Of a stretch of 64,000 nt of DNA, positions 44,834-55,560 are shown one piece after another. Under the pieces are notes generated by a model. The model searched no databases, was not told where the DNA came from, and was given only the letters and a program-made list of their open reading frames with translations. The DNA is from Vibrio metoecus (GTDB lineage: Bacteria; Pseudomonadota; Gammaproteobacteria; Enterobacterales; Vibrionaceae): contig NZ_JJMN01000006.1 in assembly GCF_000696385.1 (NCBI RefSeq), forward strand, positions 1 to 64,000, written 5' to 3'. Positions within the stretch are counted from its first letter, which is position 1. Every line of letters begins with the position of its first letter. Position numbers and translations under genes: made by a program.

Positions 44834-45222
44834 TTGAGCTTATTGCGGTTCGCCTAACTCAGGGCGATGACCTTAAACAACAGATCACTCACCTGGTAAA
44901 AAAGCATGGCATTCATGCTGGATCGATTGCCTCTTGCGTTGGGTGTCTTTCAAACCTTAATCTGCGTTTAGCCGATAGCGTCTCTCTGATGCAGGTGAGC
45001 GCACCGTTTGAAATTCTTTCTCTCTCTGGCACCCTAACCTATGATCACTGCCATATACACATCACAGTTGCAGATGCACAAGGGCGTGCTTGGGGCGGCC
45101 ATTTACTTGATGGCAACATCATCAATACCACTGCAGAATTGATAATTCACCACTATCCACAACAACGTTTCTCTCGCCAATTTGATCCCACTACCGGGTA
45201 TGGTGAGTTAGTGATTGAGTGA
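44830..45222 (+). CDS. PPC/DUF296-domain DNA-binding-like protein
   Basis: The 130-residue single PPC domain includes GIHAGSIASCVGCLSNLNLR, FEILSLSGTLTYDHCHIHIT and DAQGRAWGGHLLDGN. PPC domains occur alone in bacteria and in plant AT-hook proteins; bacterial ones form trimers of unknown function. It is translationally coupled to the TetR gene and overlaps the convergent yejF by 15 bp. Confidence 0.85.
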   Translation: MIELIAVRLTQGDDLKQQITHLVKKHGIHAGSIASCVGCLSNLNLRLADSVSLMQVSAPFEILSLSGTLTYDHCHIHITVADAQGRAWGGHLLDGNIINTTAELIIHHYPQQRFSRQFDPTTGYGELVIE

Positions 45223-46809
45223 CGATAACTGGACTAGTTCTTGAGTGTAAGGATGATGAGGTGCCGTAAAGAGCGTTTGAGTTTCACCCTGCTCAACCAC
45301 CTCCCCGGCTTTCATCACAATGGTTTGATGACAAATGGCACGGATCACCGCCAAATCATGGCTGATAAACAGATATGTGAGGTGATGCTTTTGCTGCAGA
45401 TCTTTGAGTAAATCCAGAACTTGCGCTTGAACGGTGCGATCGAGTGAGGATGTGGGCTCATCAAGCAAAATAAACTCTGGCTTGAGCACCAGAGCACGAG
45501 CAATGGCGATGCGCTGCCTTTGCCCACCCGAAAACTCGTTGGGGTAACGATGCCGTGTTTCACTGTCTAGCCCCACTTCGTGCATCACTTCGCAAATCGC
45601 TTGATCAATTTGTTCATCATTGAGTTGAGTGTGTACGCGTAACCCTTCACCAATCACTTGCGCGACCGACATTCTGGGGTTGAGCGCTGAATATGGATCT
45701 TGAAACACGACCTGCATTTTACTTGCGAAAAGGCAACATTTCGTGCCGTTTGAGCGGTTGCAGATCTTCCCCTAAATAGCGGATCATGCCCTGTGACGAT
45801 AACAGCTTTAAAATTGCCATTCCCGTAGTCGATTTCCCTGAGCCACTCTCACCCACGACACCCAATGATTGCCCTTTGAGCAGTGTAAAATTCATATCGG
45901 TGACGGCTTTGATATAAGCCTGTGTACGCCTCAATAACCCACCTTTAATTGGGAACCAGACCCGCAAATTTTCAGCTTGCAGCAAAGTTGGTGCGTTAGG
46001 GGTAACAGGCACTGGTGTGCCTCGCGGATCGGCATTAATCAATTGTTGGGTATACGGATGCAAAGGGGAATGAAACAAAGCTTGACACTGATTGGTTTCA
46101 ACCAATTTACCCTGTTGCATCACAGCCACTCGATCTGCAATGCGTCGTACAATGCTCAAAATCATGGGGTGATGAACAACATGGCCATACCCAGTTCTTG
46201 TTGCAATGATTTCAGCAGATCAAGAATCTGAGCTTGTACCGACACATCTAACGCTGTCGTGGGCTCATCCGCAATCAACAGTTCAGGTTCATTAATCAGT
46301 GCCATCGCGATCATCACGCGTTGGCGTTCGCCACCAGAAAGCTCATGTGGATAAGCATTGATCTTCATTTCTGGATTACGAATCCCAACCTTTCCTAACC
46401 ATTCAATCGCTTTTTGCTCCGCGATTGTTGCTCTTATACCGCGGTGAATCGCCAGTGTTTCTAGCAACTGTTTACCAATTTTGTGCAGTGGATTGAGTGA
46501 AACCATCGGCTCTTGAAAGATCATGCCAATTCGACCGCCACGGATCCCGCGCAGCGCTCGTTCTGAACAACGTAACGTATCAATATCGGCAAATCGAATT
46601 TGGCCACTCAAATAGTGTGCTGAACCTTTGGGAAGTAAACGCAAAATAGCATTGGCCGTCACTGACTTTCCTGATCCACTTTCGCCGACTAACGCTAAGG
46701 TTTCCCCGCGAGCCACTTGCAAAGACACACCTTCAGTCACTGGGCGAACTTGCCCAGCTGTGCCAAATCCCACTGAGAGGTTGTCAATTTCTAATACCCA
46801 TTCGCTCAT
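45208..46809 (-). CDS. yejF: Peptide ABC transporter ATPase YejF (two ABC domains), frameshifted as read
   Basis: Two ABC cassettes are fused in one chain: Walker A GESGSGKS at about 42 and again near 320, ABC signature LSGGERQR and FSGGQRQR, Walker [10 protein letters not shown] and FILLDEPTS. It powers the YejABEF importer of peptides and microcin C. Extra bases at 46166-46169 (G4) and 46158-46161 (A4), and one extra base near 45721, break the frame. Removing them restores FITHDLSIVRR and [11 protein letters not shown] and gives 532 residues (E. coli 529). The start overlaps the end of yejE by 4 bp. Confidence 0.92.
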
Positions 46810-47858
46810 GAAGTACTCCGTTGCAAGTGTGGGTCAAAGGCATCGCGTACCGCTTCTCCGATAAAAACTAATAGCGTCAACATCGAGGAAAGTACCACAA
46901 AGGCAGATATACCAAGCCAAGGCGCTTGAAGATTGGCTTTGCCTTGTGCGAGAAGTTCACCGAGTGACGGCGACCCCGCTGGCAAGCCAAAACCAAGGAA
47001 ATCGAGTGAGGTAAGAGTGGTCACAGAGCCTGAGAGAATAAACGGCATCATAGTTAATGAGGCCACCATCGCGTTGGGCAGCATGTGACGTAAAATAATA
47101 CGCATATCACTCACGCCCATCGCTTGCGCGGCTCGCACATAATCAAAATTTCGACAGCGCAAAAATTCCGCACGCACTACACCGACTAAGCTCATCCAAC
47201 TAAACAGAACCATGATGCCAAGTAGCCACCAAAAGTTAGGCTCCACAAAGCTAGATAAGATAATTAAAAGAAACAGGGTTGGCATACCGGACCAAACTTC
47301 AATAAAACGCTGACCAAACAGGTCGAGCCAACCGCCGTAGTAACCTTGAGTGGCACCAACCAGTACGCCAATGAATGAGGAGATCACCGTTAACACAAAA
47401 CCGAAAAGAACGGAGATACGAAAACCGTAAATAATCCGCGCTAAAACATCGCGACCTTTATCATCCGTGCCGAGCCAGTTCACGGCATCCGGTGCTGACG
47501 GCACACTGCCAGTAATATTGAAGTTAATCGTGTCGTAGTGGAAACGAATCGGCGGCCAAATGATTTGCCCTTTTTCTTCAATTAATCCGATCACATACGG
47601 GTCGGTGTAATCCGCTTCTGTATCAAATTCCCCCCCGAACTGGGTTTCACTGTAACGCTGCATAATCGGTGCATACCAACCACCGTTGTAATGAATTAAC
47701 AATGGTTTATCGTTGGCGATCAGTTCAGCAAACAGGCTCATCACAAACAGCAGTAGGAAAATCCATAATGACCAGAACCCACGCCGATTGGATTTGAATC
47801 GAGCCCAGCGAGCTTCAATCAACGGGTTGGGCGCGCGCTTGTTACGTTGCCACATCAT
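46806..47858 (-). CDS. yejE: Peptide ABC transporter permease YejE
   Basis: The 350-residue inner-membrane permease has a first TM near residue 30, a long periplasmic loop, then five TMs. The EAA-type loop includes AAQAMGVSDMRIILRHMLPN. It pairs with YejB. Overlaps yejF by 4 bp and follows yejB by 2 bp. Confidence 0.93.
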   Translation of the reverse strand: MMWQRNKRAPNPLIEARWARFKSNRRGFWSLWIFLLLFVMSLFAELIANDKPLLIHYNGGWYAPIMQRYSETQFGGEFDTEADYTDPYVIGLIEEKGQIIWPPIRFHYDTINFNITGSVPSAPDAVNWLGTDDKGRDVLARIIYGFRISVLFGFVLTVISSFIGVLVGATQGYYGGWLDLFGQRFIEVWSGMPTLFLLIILSSFVEPNFWWLLGIMVLFSWMSLVGVVRAEFLRCRNFDYVRAAQAMGVSDMRIILRHMLPNAMVASLTMMPFILSGSVTTLTSLDFLGFGLPAGSPSLGELLAQGKANLQAPWLGISAFVVLSSMLTLLVFIGEAVRDAFDPHLQRSTS

Positions 47859-47860
47859 GT

Positions 47861-48943
47861 TTAGCGAGCCTCAAAATCAATGCGGGGGTCAACCCACATA
47901 TAAGTCAAATCCGATAGGATACCGAGCAATAGCCCTAATAAGGTCATGATATAAAGTGAGCTGAACACTAAGGGATAGTCACGTTGAATCGTCGCTTCAA
48001 AGCCGAGCAAACCAATCCCTTCAAGAGAAAACATCACTTCAATCAGCATTGAGCCAGTGAAGAAAATACTGATAAATGCACTAGGGAATCCGGCAATAAT
48101 GATTAACATGGCGTTACGGAAAACGTGCTTGTAGAGAATTTGTCGTTCATCCAACCCTTTGGCTCGGGCGGTGACCACATATTGTTTGTTGATTTCATCC
48201 AGAAAGGAATTTTTGGTGAGCATACTTAACGTGGCAAAACCGCCAATCACCATGGCAATCGTGGGTAAAGTTAAATGCCAAAAATAGTCGATGATCTGCG
48301 CATACCAAGGCAAAGCCGCAAAGTTATCGGAAACCAATCCGCGCAATGGAAACCAACTGAAGTAGTTGCCACTGGCAAACAGAATGATCAAGATAATCGC
48401 GAACAGAAATCCAGGAATGGCATAACCGATAATGACGACGGCACTTGACCATATATCGAATCGCGAACCGTGATGAATGGCTTTACTGATCCCAAGCGGA
48501 ATGGAGATCAAGTAAATCAGCAATGTGCTCCATAAGCCCAATGATATTGAAACTGGTAACCTTTCGATAATCAGATCAATCACATTGCCGCCTCTAAAGA
48601 GACTTTCGCCAAAATTAAAGGTGGCATAGTCTTTCAACATTTGAAAATAGCGCTCATGCAATGGCTTATCAAAGCCAAAGCGACGAGTGATTTCTGCCAC
48701 CACTTGTGGATCAAGTCCTCGTGAGCCTTTATAGCCCGAAACCGGAGCATCTGTCGTTGGCGCAACCTCTTGCCCACCACCGGAAAAACGCTCCATCAAG
48801 CCCGACGTATTGCCTTCAAGTTGCGCAATCGCCTGTTCAACCGGACCTCCCGGAGCGATTTGGATGATGAAAAAGTTGATGGTGATGATCGCCCACAACG
48901 TGGGTATCACCAATAACAAACGGCGCAGAATATAGCTGAGCAT
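47861..48943 (-). CDS. yejB: Peptide ABC transporter permease YejB
   Basis: ATG 48943 with AGGAGG upstream starts [20 protein letters not shown], the usual DppB/YejB beginning. The 360 residues include six TMs and the permease loop [20 protein letters not shown]. As read, an extra base in the T6 run at 48961-48966 fuses yejA to yejB in one frame; this is treated as an error, and yejB keeps its own ribosome site and start. Confidence 0.92.
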   Translation of the reverse strand: MLSYILRRLLLVIPTLWAIITINFFIIQIAPGGPVEQAIAQLEGNTSGLMERFSGGGQEVAPTTDAPVSGYKGSRGLDPQVVAEITRRFGFDKPLHERYFQMLKDYATFNFGESLFRGGNVIDLIIERLPVSISLGLWSTLLIYLISIPLGISKAIHHGSRFDIWSSAVVIIGYAIPGFLFAIILIILFASGNYFSWFPLRGLVSDNFAALPWYAQIIDYFWHLTLPTIAMVIGGFATLSMLTKNSFLDEINKQYVVTARAKGLDERQILYKHVFRNAMLIIIAGFPSAFISIFFTGSMLIEVMFSLEGIGLLGFEATIQRDYPLVFSSLYIMTLLGLLLGILSDLTYMWVDPRIDFEAR

Positions 48944-48951
48944 TGCGCCTC

Positions 48952-50770
48952 CTAACGCCGTTTTTTCTGGAAGCCGCGCGGCTTTTTCTTGGTCAACCCA
49001 CCAAGTATCCAATCCTAACGAGTATTTGGGTAATACGTCTGGTCGACGGAATTTATCCCACATGGCCACACGATAAATGCTTAAGTGCCACTGAGGAATA
49101 ATGTAAAACTTCCATTGCAATACGCGATCTAATGCGCGACCTAATGCCAGAAGTTTTTCGGTATCTTGTTGGTTTTTGGCAATTTGCTCGGTTAATGCAT
49201 CGATCACCGGATCATTTGCCCCAGCGGAGTTGTAGGTAGAATCCATATAATTTGAGTTCCACACAATCAACAGATTAGGGCTAGGATAAGGATTGGCACC
49301 ATAGCCGTGCGAGATCATATCAAAATCGCGATCACGCAGGCGTTTAGTATATTGCGTGGTATCTACGGTGCGGATTTTCATTTCGATCCCCATCAACTGC
49401 AGATTCTTTTGCAGTGGGATGGCAATGCGCTCCGTGGTTGGATTGTAAATCAGTAGCTCGAAACTCAGTGCCTCCCCTGTTTTCACATTGGTCATAACCT
49501 TGTTTTTCAACTCCCATCCGGCCTCTTTTAATAGAGCAAAAGCTTCGCGCATTTGATTGCGGATACGCCCGCTCCCATCGGTTACAGAGGGTTGATAAGC
49601 CTCCGTAAAAACGCGTGCTGGAACTTGTTCTTTATACGGAGACAACACCGCTAACTCCGCCGCATCGGGGAGACCTTGCGCTTCATATTCCGTATTTTGA
49701 AAGTAACTGCGTGTCCGTTTGTATTGATCGTAGAACAGGTTTTTATTCATCCATTCGAAATCAAGCGCATAATTTAACGCTTCACGAACACGAACGTCTT
49801 GGAAAACCGCCCGCTGAGTGTTGAAGATAAAACCTTGCGTGGATGCGGGGGCTTGATGGGCAATCTCTTCTTTTTTGATGAAACCCTGATCAAAGTGAGT
49901 ACCGGTGTAGGATGTAGCCCAGAACTTCGCTTGGCTTTCTTGGCGCAAATCAAACTCGCCCGCTTTGAACGCTTCAAGCATTACCGTGTCATCGCGGTAA
50001 TAATCGTATTGGATCTGCGCAAAATTATTCCGCCCAACGTTGACGGGTAAATCTTTTGCCCAATAGTTGGGGTCAAGTTTATAGGTCACACTTTGGCCCG
50101 GTTTGAAATCGACGATTTGGTAAGCACCGCTGCCTACCGGCGGTTGATTCAGTGGCTCTGCCAAATTCTTATCTTGCCAAAAGTGCTTGGGTAACACTCG
50201 CGTTGATTGCGCGAGGCTGAACAGCTGTTCTCGATTAGGCTGCTTCATTTCGATTCGAACGGTGTGTTCAGAGAGAGCTTTTACCGACTGTACATCTTTG
50301 TAGTAAACGCGATATTGCGGAACACCTTCGGTCATAAATTTATTAAAGGTGAATTCAACATCCTGCGCGGTGATGGGCTTGCCATCATGAAAACGTGCTT
50401 TCGGGTTGAGATCGATTTCTAACCAGCGATAGTCATCGGAATAACGAATCTTACTGGCGATCAAGGGATAGTAAGAGTCAATTTCATCGGCTGGAGAAAA
50501 CATTAACGGGTCATACAGCTCTTCCGTGTTAGCCGCGGATACTCCACGCGAGGCAAAGCGGTTAAAGTTGTCGTAAGTTCCTAGCTCACCAAAGGTGACT
50601 TTGCCATATTTGGGGGCTTGCGGATTGACATAATCAAAGTGGGTAAAGTTTTCTGGGTACTTTGCTTCCCCAAACCCGACTAGACGGGTGGTTTCCACCA
50701 CTGCAGCCCAACTGAGTTGGCTGGATAATGCAAAGGTAATACCCAGTGCGATTGGCTTCCAATTGCGCAT
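48952..50770 (-). CDS. yejA: Peptide-binding protein YejA, stop codon lost by frameshift as read
   Basis: A signal peptide ([20 protein letters not shown]) precedes a type-5 solute-binding domain of about 580 residues ([31 protein letters not shown]). It delivers oligopeptides to YejBE. With one base fewer in the run at 48961-48966 the protein ends LPEKRR and TAG at 48952-48954, giving 605 residues (E. coli 604). As read the frame runs on into yejB. It is first in the operon yejA-B-E-F. Confidence 0.92.
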
Positions 50771-50916
50771 AGCTCTCTCCCTGATAACACGTCATCCAAT
50801 AGTTTATGTGCCTAATTTCTGGCTTGGACTAAGACAATACAAAAAATTGATAATTCAGTAATTTGAATAAGTATATAACCAAACTACTGTAAGTTACCGC
50901 TGAGCAGCAAGAGGGG

Positions 50917-50938
50917 TCAGGGGAAATTCTTCCCCTGA
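50917..50938. terminator. 9-bp hairpin between yejA and Nudix genes
   Basis: TCAGGGGAA and TTCCCCTGA pair around ATTC, just after the leftward Nudix gene stop at 50946. T runs are absent, so function is uncertain. Confidence 0.45.
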
Positions 50939-50945
50939 AACGTGA

Positions 50946-51467
50946 TCAATGAAGTGTTTTAGCAATCAAACGTAGAAGATAGGTTTCACGCTCAATGCTC
51001 ATGCCTTTGCGAGGATCGTTAAGCAGTGTCTGTTCATTGTGAGCAATCGCCTCATGAATGTTCACCCAGACCGGTTTCATTCCATTGCGTTGTTCATAAC
51101 TTTCCAATTGGGGTGAACCTAATTGGGCATCCACTTCACAGCGATAACAGTAAGACACCATATGAATTACATCGACATCTTGCTGCTTGTTCCATGGACG
51201 AAACTCTTGATATAAACCAAACGGTTCAATGTTACGGATATTTTGTGCACCCGTTTCTTCTTGCAGTTCACGAATCATGCCCATAAGGACATCTTCGTCA
51301 GTCTCCAAACCGCCACCCGGTAATGAATAGTCATGGTAGCGTTCGGTATACAGCAGCAAAATTTGCTCACCTTGCATTGCAATCGCTCGTGCGGCTTTAC
51401 GTTGCACGATACGTTGCTCATTCAAAGGCTTAATCTCTGGATGTACGGCGACGTATAACGGTTTCAT
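50946..51467 (-). CDS. Nudix hydrolase
   Basis: The 173-residue protein carries a full Nudix box: GGGLETDEDVLMGMIRELQE followed by ETGA near residues 60-82. The family hydrolyses nucleoside diphosphates linked to other groups; the substrate is not predictable. ATG 51467 is preceded by AAGGAGAG; the frame stays open 8 codons further. Confidence 0.9.
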   Translation of the reverse strand: MKPLYVAVHPEIKPLNEQRIVQRKAARAIAMQGEQILLLYTERYHDYSLPGGGLETDEDVLMGMIRELQEETGAQNIRNIEPFGLYQEFRPWNKQQDVDVIHMVSYCYRCEVDAQLGSPQLESYEQRNGMKPVWVNIHEAIAHNEQTLLNDPRKGMSIERETYLLRLIAKTLH

Positions 51468-51526
51468 CGGCTCTCCTTTTCCAACTTCCAACGGTTTTGA
51501 GCGATGCTAACACATCAAAAAGTTGA

Positions 51527-51548
51527 AGACCCTGATAAATCAGGGTCT
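51527..51548 (-). terminator. Terminator after the DHH gene region
   Basis: AGACCCTGAT and ATCAGGGTCT pair around AA. Leftwards a CTTTTT run follows. It lies 18 bp past the DHH-family stop. Confidence 0.65.
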
Positions 51549-51566
51549 ATTTGCGCTGAATCAAAT

Positions 51567-52499
51567 TTAACCGTCAGCATTGATCTTGGTGATCAACTCT
51601 TTTTCGACACGATCCGCATCTTCCACCGCAATCTGGCAGGTTCCCGCCGCAGCATGACCACCCCCACCATATTTAAGCATCAACTCACCAATATTGGTTT
51701 TTGAACTGCGATCGAAAATGGACTTCCCAGTAGCAAAAACGATGTTTTGCTTTTGAAAGCCCCACATCTTATGAATGGAAATATTACACTGCGGAAACAG
51801 TGCATAGATGATGAAACGGTTACCCGCGTAAATGGTTTCCTCCTCCATCAAATCAAGGAGAATCAAATTCTTATAGACTTTGCTACAACGTTGGATTTGC
51901 TCTTTAAATCGAATTTCATGCTCACGGTATAAATCCACACGCTCTTTAATATCGGGAAGTTCGAGAATGTCTTCAATGCTGGCATGGGTACAGTGATCGA
52001 TCAGAGCCATCATCAAGTTGTAGTTAGAGATCCGAAAATTATGGAAACGCCCCAGACCAGTTCGCGCGTCCATCAGAAAATTCAGTAAATTCCAACCGGT
52101 AGAATCCAAAACTTCATCACGAGTAAATTGGGCGGAATCGCCTTTATCAACGGCAGACATCATTTCAAGCCATTCGAATGGAAAGGTTTTTTGGCCACCG
52201 TAATAATCCCATACTACGCGAGCAGCCGACGGAGCATTAGGATTAATGATGTGGTTAGAACGTTCACCTTTATTGCGTAACGTTTCAGATAAGTGATGGT
52301 CAAAAACTAAGTGAGCGTTGGCAACGTAAGGCAAGTTAGTGATGATATCTCGTTCCGTAATAGGAACTTTGCCATCTTGCATGTCTTTAGGATGGACAAA
52401 CTGAATATCATCAATCAGTTCGATACTTTTGAGCAAAACTGCACACACCAAACCATCAAAATCACTGCGTGTCACTAATCGATACTTAAGCGATGACAT
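51567..52499 (-). CDS. DHH-family phosphoesterase
   Basis: The 310-residue protein shows the DHH signature set: RSDFDGLVCA near the N-terminus, VFDHHLSE near 65, and the DHHA1-type GGGGHAAAGTCQ near the C-terminus. DHH proteins include exopolyphosphatases, nanoRNases and c-di-AMP or pGpG phosphodiesterases; this type is often labelled exopolyphosphatase-like. Metal ligands are all present, so it should be active. The substrate is open. Confidence 0.85.
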   Translation of the reverse strand: MSSLKYRLVTRSDFDGLVCAVLLKSIELIDDIQFVHPKDMQDGKVPITERDIITNLPYVANAHLVFDHHLSETLRNKGERSNHIINPNAPSAARVVWDYYGGQKTFPFEWLEMMSAVDKGDSAQFTRDEVLDSTGWNLLNFLMDARTGLGRFHNFRISNYNLMMALIDHCTHASIEDILELPDIKERVDLYREHEIRFKEQIQRCSKVYKNLILLDLMEEETIYAGNRFIIYALFPQCNISIHKMWGFQKQNIVFATGKSIFDRSSKTNIGELMLKYGGGGHAAAGTCQIAVEDADRVEKELITKINADG

Positions 52500-52668
52500 G
52501 CTATCCCCCTTAACAGGTTAGACATCAAGAAAAATCAGACTAAAAATGCTGTTTAATTAAGCTTTTCTTAATTGTAGACAGCATCGATCTTTTGACAAAC
52601 CTGACATATGGCAAAACCTATTTTTTGTAGAATACTGATATGCAACCCGTAACCAAAATGGAGACAGT

Positions 52669-52923
52669 ATGAACAAGGTAGCCCTATTACTCGCCAGTAT
52701 TGTTGGAGTAACCCTACTGACTGGCTGTGCACGCCAAGAAAACGAGTATACCGTGAAAGAATACACATCCATGGCCAATCCAGCCTCAGTGTACTGTGTT
52801 GAACAAGGTGGTAAGTTGGAGATGGTGACAGAAGATGGACAACGTGTAACCTATTGCGTAACCCCAGCAGGTGAACGCATGGAACAGTGGGAATATTTCA
52901 GGAAAAACCACGCTAGCCAATAA
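52669..52923 (+). CDS. DUF333-family lipoprotein
   Basis: The 84-residue protein has a lipoprotein signal (MNKVALLLASIVGVTLLTGC) and a DUF333 domain (NPASVYCVEQGGKLEM, CVTPAGERMEQWEYFR) with the two conserved Cys. Homologues are sometimes named 'hemolysin' without basis. GGAGA precedes ATG 52669. A strong terminator follows. Confidence 0.88.
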   Translation: MNKVALLLASIVGVTLLTGCARQENEYTVKEYTSMANPASVYCVEQGGKLEMVTEDGQRVTYCVTPAGERMEQWEYFRKNHASQ

Positions 52924-52931
52924 CATTCGAT

Positions 52932-52953
52932 AAGGCAGCGTTGCTGCCTTTTT
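52932..52953 (+). terminator. Terminator of the DUF333 gene
   Basis: AAGGCAGC and GCTGCCTT pair around GTT, followed by TTT. Confidence 0.85.
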
Positions 52954-52965
52954 CCATCTGGTTGT

Positions 52966-53234
52966 TTAGTGCTTCCACCAACGACCAGTTCGGTCAAGCT
53001 CGGGATCACAAAGTCGGTTGAGTAGCGTTAGCTCCGTATCGAGAACGGCTAACAGATCACCGACACTCGCTGCTGTGGTTAAGTCTGCCTCAGATTCGAC
53101 AACTGTCGCGATAAGAGCAAGCTGCGCCAACATGATGGGTTCATTCTCACAATGTCGCCGCAACTGAGCGAGCGCGGTTTGAGCGATTTGGTATGGTGCT
53201 TGGCGAACTTCCTCAAGGGGTCTTTGGAAAGCAT
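52966..53234 (-). CDS. Small helical protein (89 aa), unknown, frameshifted as read
   Basis: From ATG 53234 the frame reads MLSK and, after adding one base in the TTT run near 53223-53225, RPLEEVRQAPYQIAQTALAQ and on to TAA at 52966, for 89 residues. It is rich in Ala and Leu and appears all-helical. Its start lies 13 bp after the stop of the DUF218 gene, so both are likely one operon. I do not recognise it. The frame repair is inferred from coding continuity only. Confidence 0.5.
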
Positions 53235-53247
53235 TTACTGTTACACC

Positions 53248-53829
53248 CTAAAGGAAAACACGATAAGTCGTCAGTTCATCAACCCACAAAAATCGGACAC
53301 CTTGTTGGCTTCGGTGCGGGTATGGCACCCTAATATGTGCATTAAGATCACGAGAAATGTTCAGCCGAACCCCGGCCTGTTGGCAACGTTCATCCAACGT
53401 GCGCAGTAACCCTTGTTCATCCATCAGTTGCTGAATCTCAAAAATTCGTTTGAGATGGTAGTCATTAGAAACCAAGGTCAATGTCAGCGTATCACCAACT
53501 CGAAGATGGCCACTGGTGAGCAAGACTTGGGCGACATGCTCGATATTTTCTACTGTGCTGGTGGATTGTTGCTCCAGCAATACTTGAACGTGTGGCAGCG
53601 AAAGTGCCAACTGCTGGCATCGCGTTTGGAAATATTCATACATTCGCTGTGCTTCTGATGCGGATTGCCGTTGAGTTACACCGCCGCAAAACACCACTAA
53701 AGCCGTTTTATTTTCATGACACTGTAACGCAGAAATTAATCCCTCTACCCGACTTTTTCCCTCTAACGTCAATTGATCCGAATTTAAGCGTTTACCCAGT
53801 ACGATAAAAATGGGGCGAGTGATGGGCAT
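53248..53829 (-). CDS. DUF218 (YdcF/SanA/ElyC-like) protein
   Basis: The 193-residue protein has the DUF218 motif set: IFIVLGKRLN at the N-terminus, FCGGVTQRQSASEAQRM near 48, TVENIEHVAQ near 92 and VSNDYHLKR near 120. It has no signal peptide or TM, like YdcF rather than the membrane-bound SanA or ElyC. YdcF binds S-adenosylmethionine in vitro; ElyC affects envelope polysaccharide. ATG 53829. Confidence 0.82.
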   Translation of the reverse strand: MPITRPIFIVLGKRLNSDQLTLEGKSRVEGLISALQCHENKTALVVFCGGVTQRQSASEAQRMYEYFQTRCQQLALSLPHVQVLLEQQSTSTVENIEHVAQVLLTSGHLRVGDTLTLTLVSNDYHLKRIFEIQQLMDEQGLLRTLDERCQQAGVRLNISRDLNAHIRVPYPHRSQQGVRFLWVDELTTYRVFL

Positions 53830-54042
53830 GACGATCTTCCTTGTTTGATTTTTCTGATAAACAGAATTTCATATTTTTTAACAGGATGTAAAGCTCTACA
53901 CCGTCAAGGGATTCTCTGATTTCAGAAAATGAGTACATCACGGATTTTTTCTGCCATAATCGCGCCCTTAATTTTATTAGATGCTGGCGTATTAAAGGTA
54001 TTTGGTTTTATACACTAGCAGGCAATGTAAAAATAGACCGAT

Positions 54043-55500
54043 ATGTGGAATAAACTCAATAAATCAATGATGTTCTGCCAAATGATGTTTGGCCTCTCGT
54101 TTTACGGTGTGATGGTGATCCTGACCCGTTTCTTCTTGGAAGATCTTAACTACAGTGAAGCCGATACCATGATGGTGGTTGGAGCATTCTCCTCGATTGG
54201 CCCCTTGTTTGCCATCGCTGGAGGCTTTATTGCCGATAAATTTCTTGGCGCCTATCGATCACTGGCCATTTCTTATTTAACTTTTGCGGTTGGCTACGGC
54301 TTGTTGGTTCTCGGTGCCTCTTCCACCAACGTACCGCTGAGCTTGGTGGGTATTGCACTTGCCAGCTATGCTCGTGGCTTGATGTCCCCTTCCTACCCCA
54401 GTTTGTACAAGCGAACTTTCGCCAGTGAAGAGGATTTCAACAATGGTTATCCCGTTAACTATTCCGTGAACAATGTCGGGGCATTATTGGGGCAGTATTT
54501 ATTCCCGATGTTGGTACTGTTGCTTGGTTTTCATGGCAGCTTTGCGTTATCAGCCCTGATGGCGACACTCGCTACTTTGACGATTGTGACCATGCGCCGC
54601 CCGCTGATTCATGTTGCCAGTGACAAGGATCAACAGCCTGTCAGCTTGAGCAACTGGATAGCATTTGGTGTGCTTTCACTCGCGATGGTTGGTTTGGTAT
54701 TTTTCATGTTCTCAAACATGGCAATTGGCCAAAACATCGTGTACGCCATTGGCCTTGCGGCAATTATGTATTTCATCAGCTTGATGTTTAAGGTAAGCCA
54801 TGCTGAAGCGCTGAAAATGGGCACCATCTTGATTGTAACGGTACTGACCACCTGCTTCTTTGTGTATTACGGACAAATGATGACCTCGATGACCATGGTC
54901 ACGATTAACACTATGCGCGGCGATCTGTTCGGCATCATCCCGATTGCCCCAGAAGCCTCGATGGCCATGAACCCACTTTGGTGTATTGTGGCGGGCCCCG
55001 CCATCTCCTATCTGTTTTCTACACTAGAAAAGCGTGGCATTACCTTTTCCACCACCACCAAAATCGCGTTTGCCTTTGTGCTGACTGCCATTTCATTTGG
55101 CATTCTGACGTTTGCCGTTTCAACCGTTGGTGAAGAGGCGATCATCCGTCCTGAAATTTTCTTAGTCATTCACTTCTTCCAAGCGTTTGCCGAAGTTGTG
55201 GTGGGAAGTTTAGTAGTAGCGTTTATTCTGTCGGTCGCACCCAAGCAGATTGAGAATTTCTCAGTGAGCTTGTTTTATATCGCGATGGCGCTCAGTGGCA
55301 TTATTGGCGCGGTGTTCTCGACTTCCATCGCGTTAGAAAAAGGCCAAGTAGTGACTCAGCAGATCGTACAGATCATTTACGGTGATTACTTCAAACTGCT
55401 GACTATGCTAGCGGTGGTGATGGTTGGCGTTGCTTTACTGGCTTCAGTCCTTGTCCGTAAGATGCTTGCCGCTGCCAATCAAAATTCTCCGAGTGCTTAA
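54043..55500 (+). CDS. MFS peptide transporter (POT-like)
   Basis: This 485-residue membrane protein has 12-14 helices; the N-terminal part (FYGVMVILTRFFLEDLNYSE, GGFIADKFLGAYRS) matches proton-dependent oligopeptide transporters, including the GxxADxxxG motif after helix 2. It should import di- or tripeptides with protons. The upstream gap of 213 bp holds its promoter; a terminator follows. Confidence 0.8.
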   Translation: MWNKLNKSMMFCQMMFGLSFYGVMVILTRFFLEDLNYSEADTMMVVGAFSSIGPLFAIAGGFIADKFLGAYRSLAISYLTFAVGYGLLVLGASSTNVPLSLVGIALASYARGLMSPSYPSLYKRTFASEEDFNNGYPVNYSVNNVGALLGQYLFPMLVLLLGFHGSFALSALMATLATLTIVTMRRPLIHVASDKDQQPVSLSNWIAFGVLSLAMVGLVFFMFSNMAIGQNIVYAIGLAAIMYFISLMFKVSHAEALKMGTILIVTVLTTCFFVYYGQMMTSMTMVTINTMRGDLFGIIPIAPEASMAMNPLWCIVAGPAISYLFSTLEKRGITFSTTTKIAFAFVLTAISFGILTFAVSTVGEEAIIRPEIFLVIHFFQAFAEVVVGSLVVAFILSVAPKQIENFSVSLFYIAMALSGIIGAVFSTSIALEKGQVVTQQIVQIIYGDYFKLLTMLAVVMVGVALLASVLVRKMLAAANQNSPSA

Positions 55501-55530
55501 TCCATCCTCTGGATAGCGCGATTTTTATCA

Positions 55531-55553
55531 AATGGCCTGCGGGCCATTTTTTA
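55531..55553 (+). terminator. Terminator of the POT-like gene
   Basis: AATGGCC and GGCCATT pair around a short loop, followed by TTTT. It can also serve the convergent EamA gene. Confidence 0.85.
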
Positions 55554-55560
55554 TTGTCTG

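Noticed and set aside
47861..50770. Novel YejA-YejB fusion protein
   Set aside because: One homopolymer base explains it, and a ribosome site and start remain for yejB.
53152..53409. 85-codon + strand frame
   Set aside because: It is antisense to the DUF218 and 89-residue genes, has no ribosome site and no protein-like pattern.
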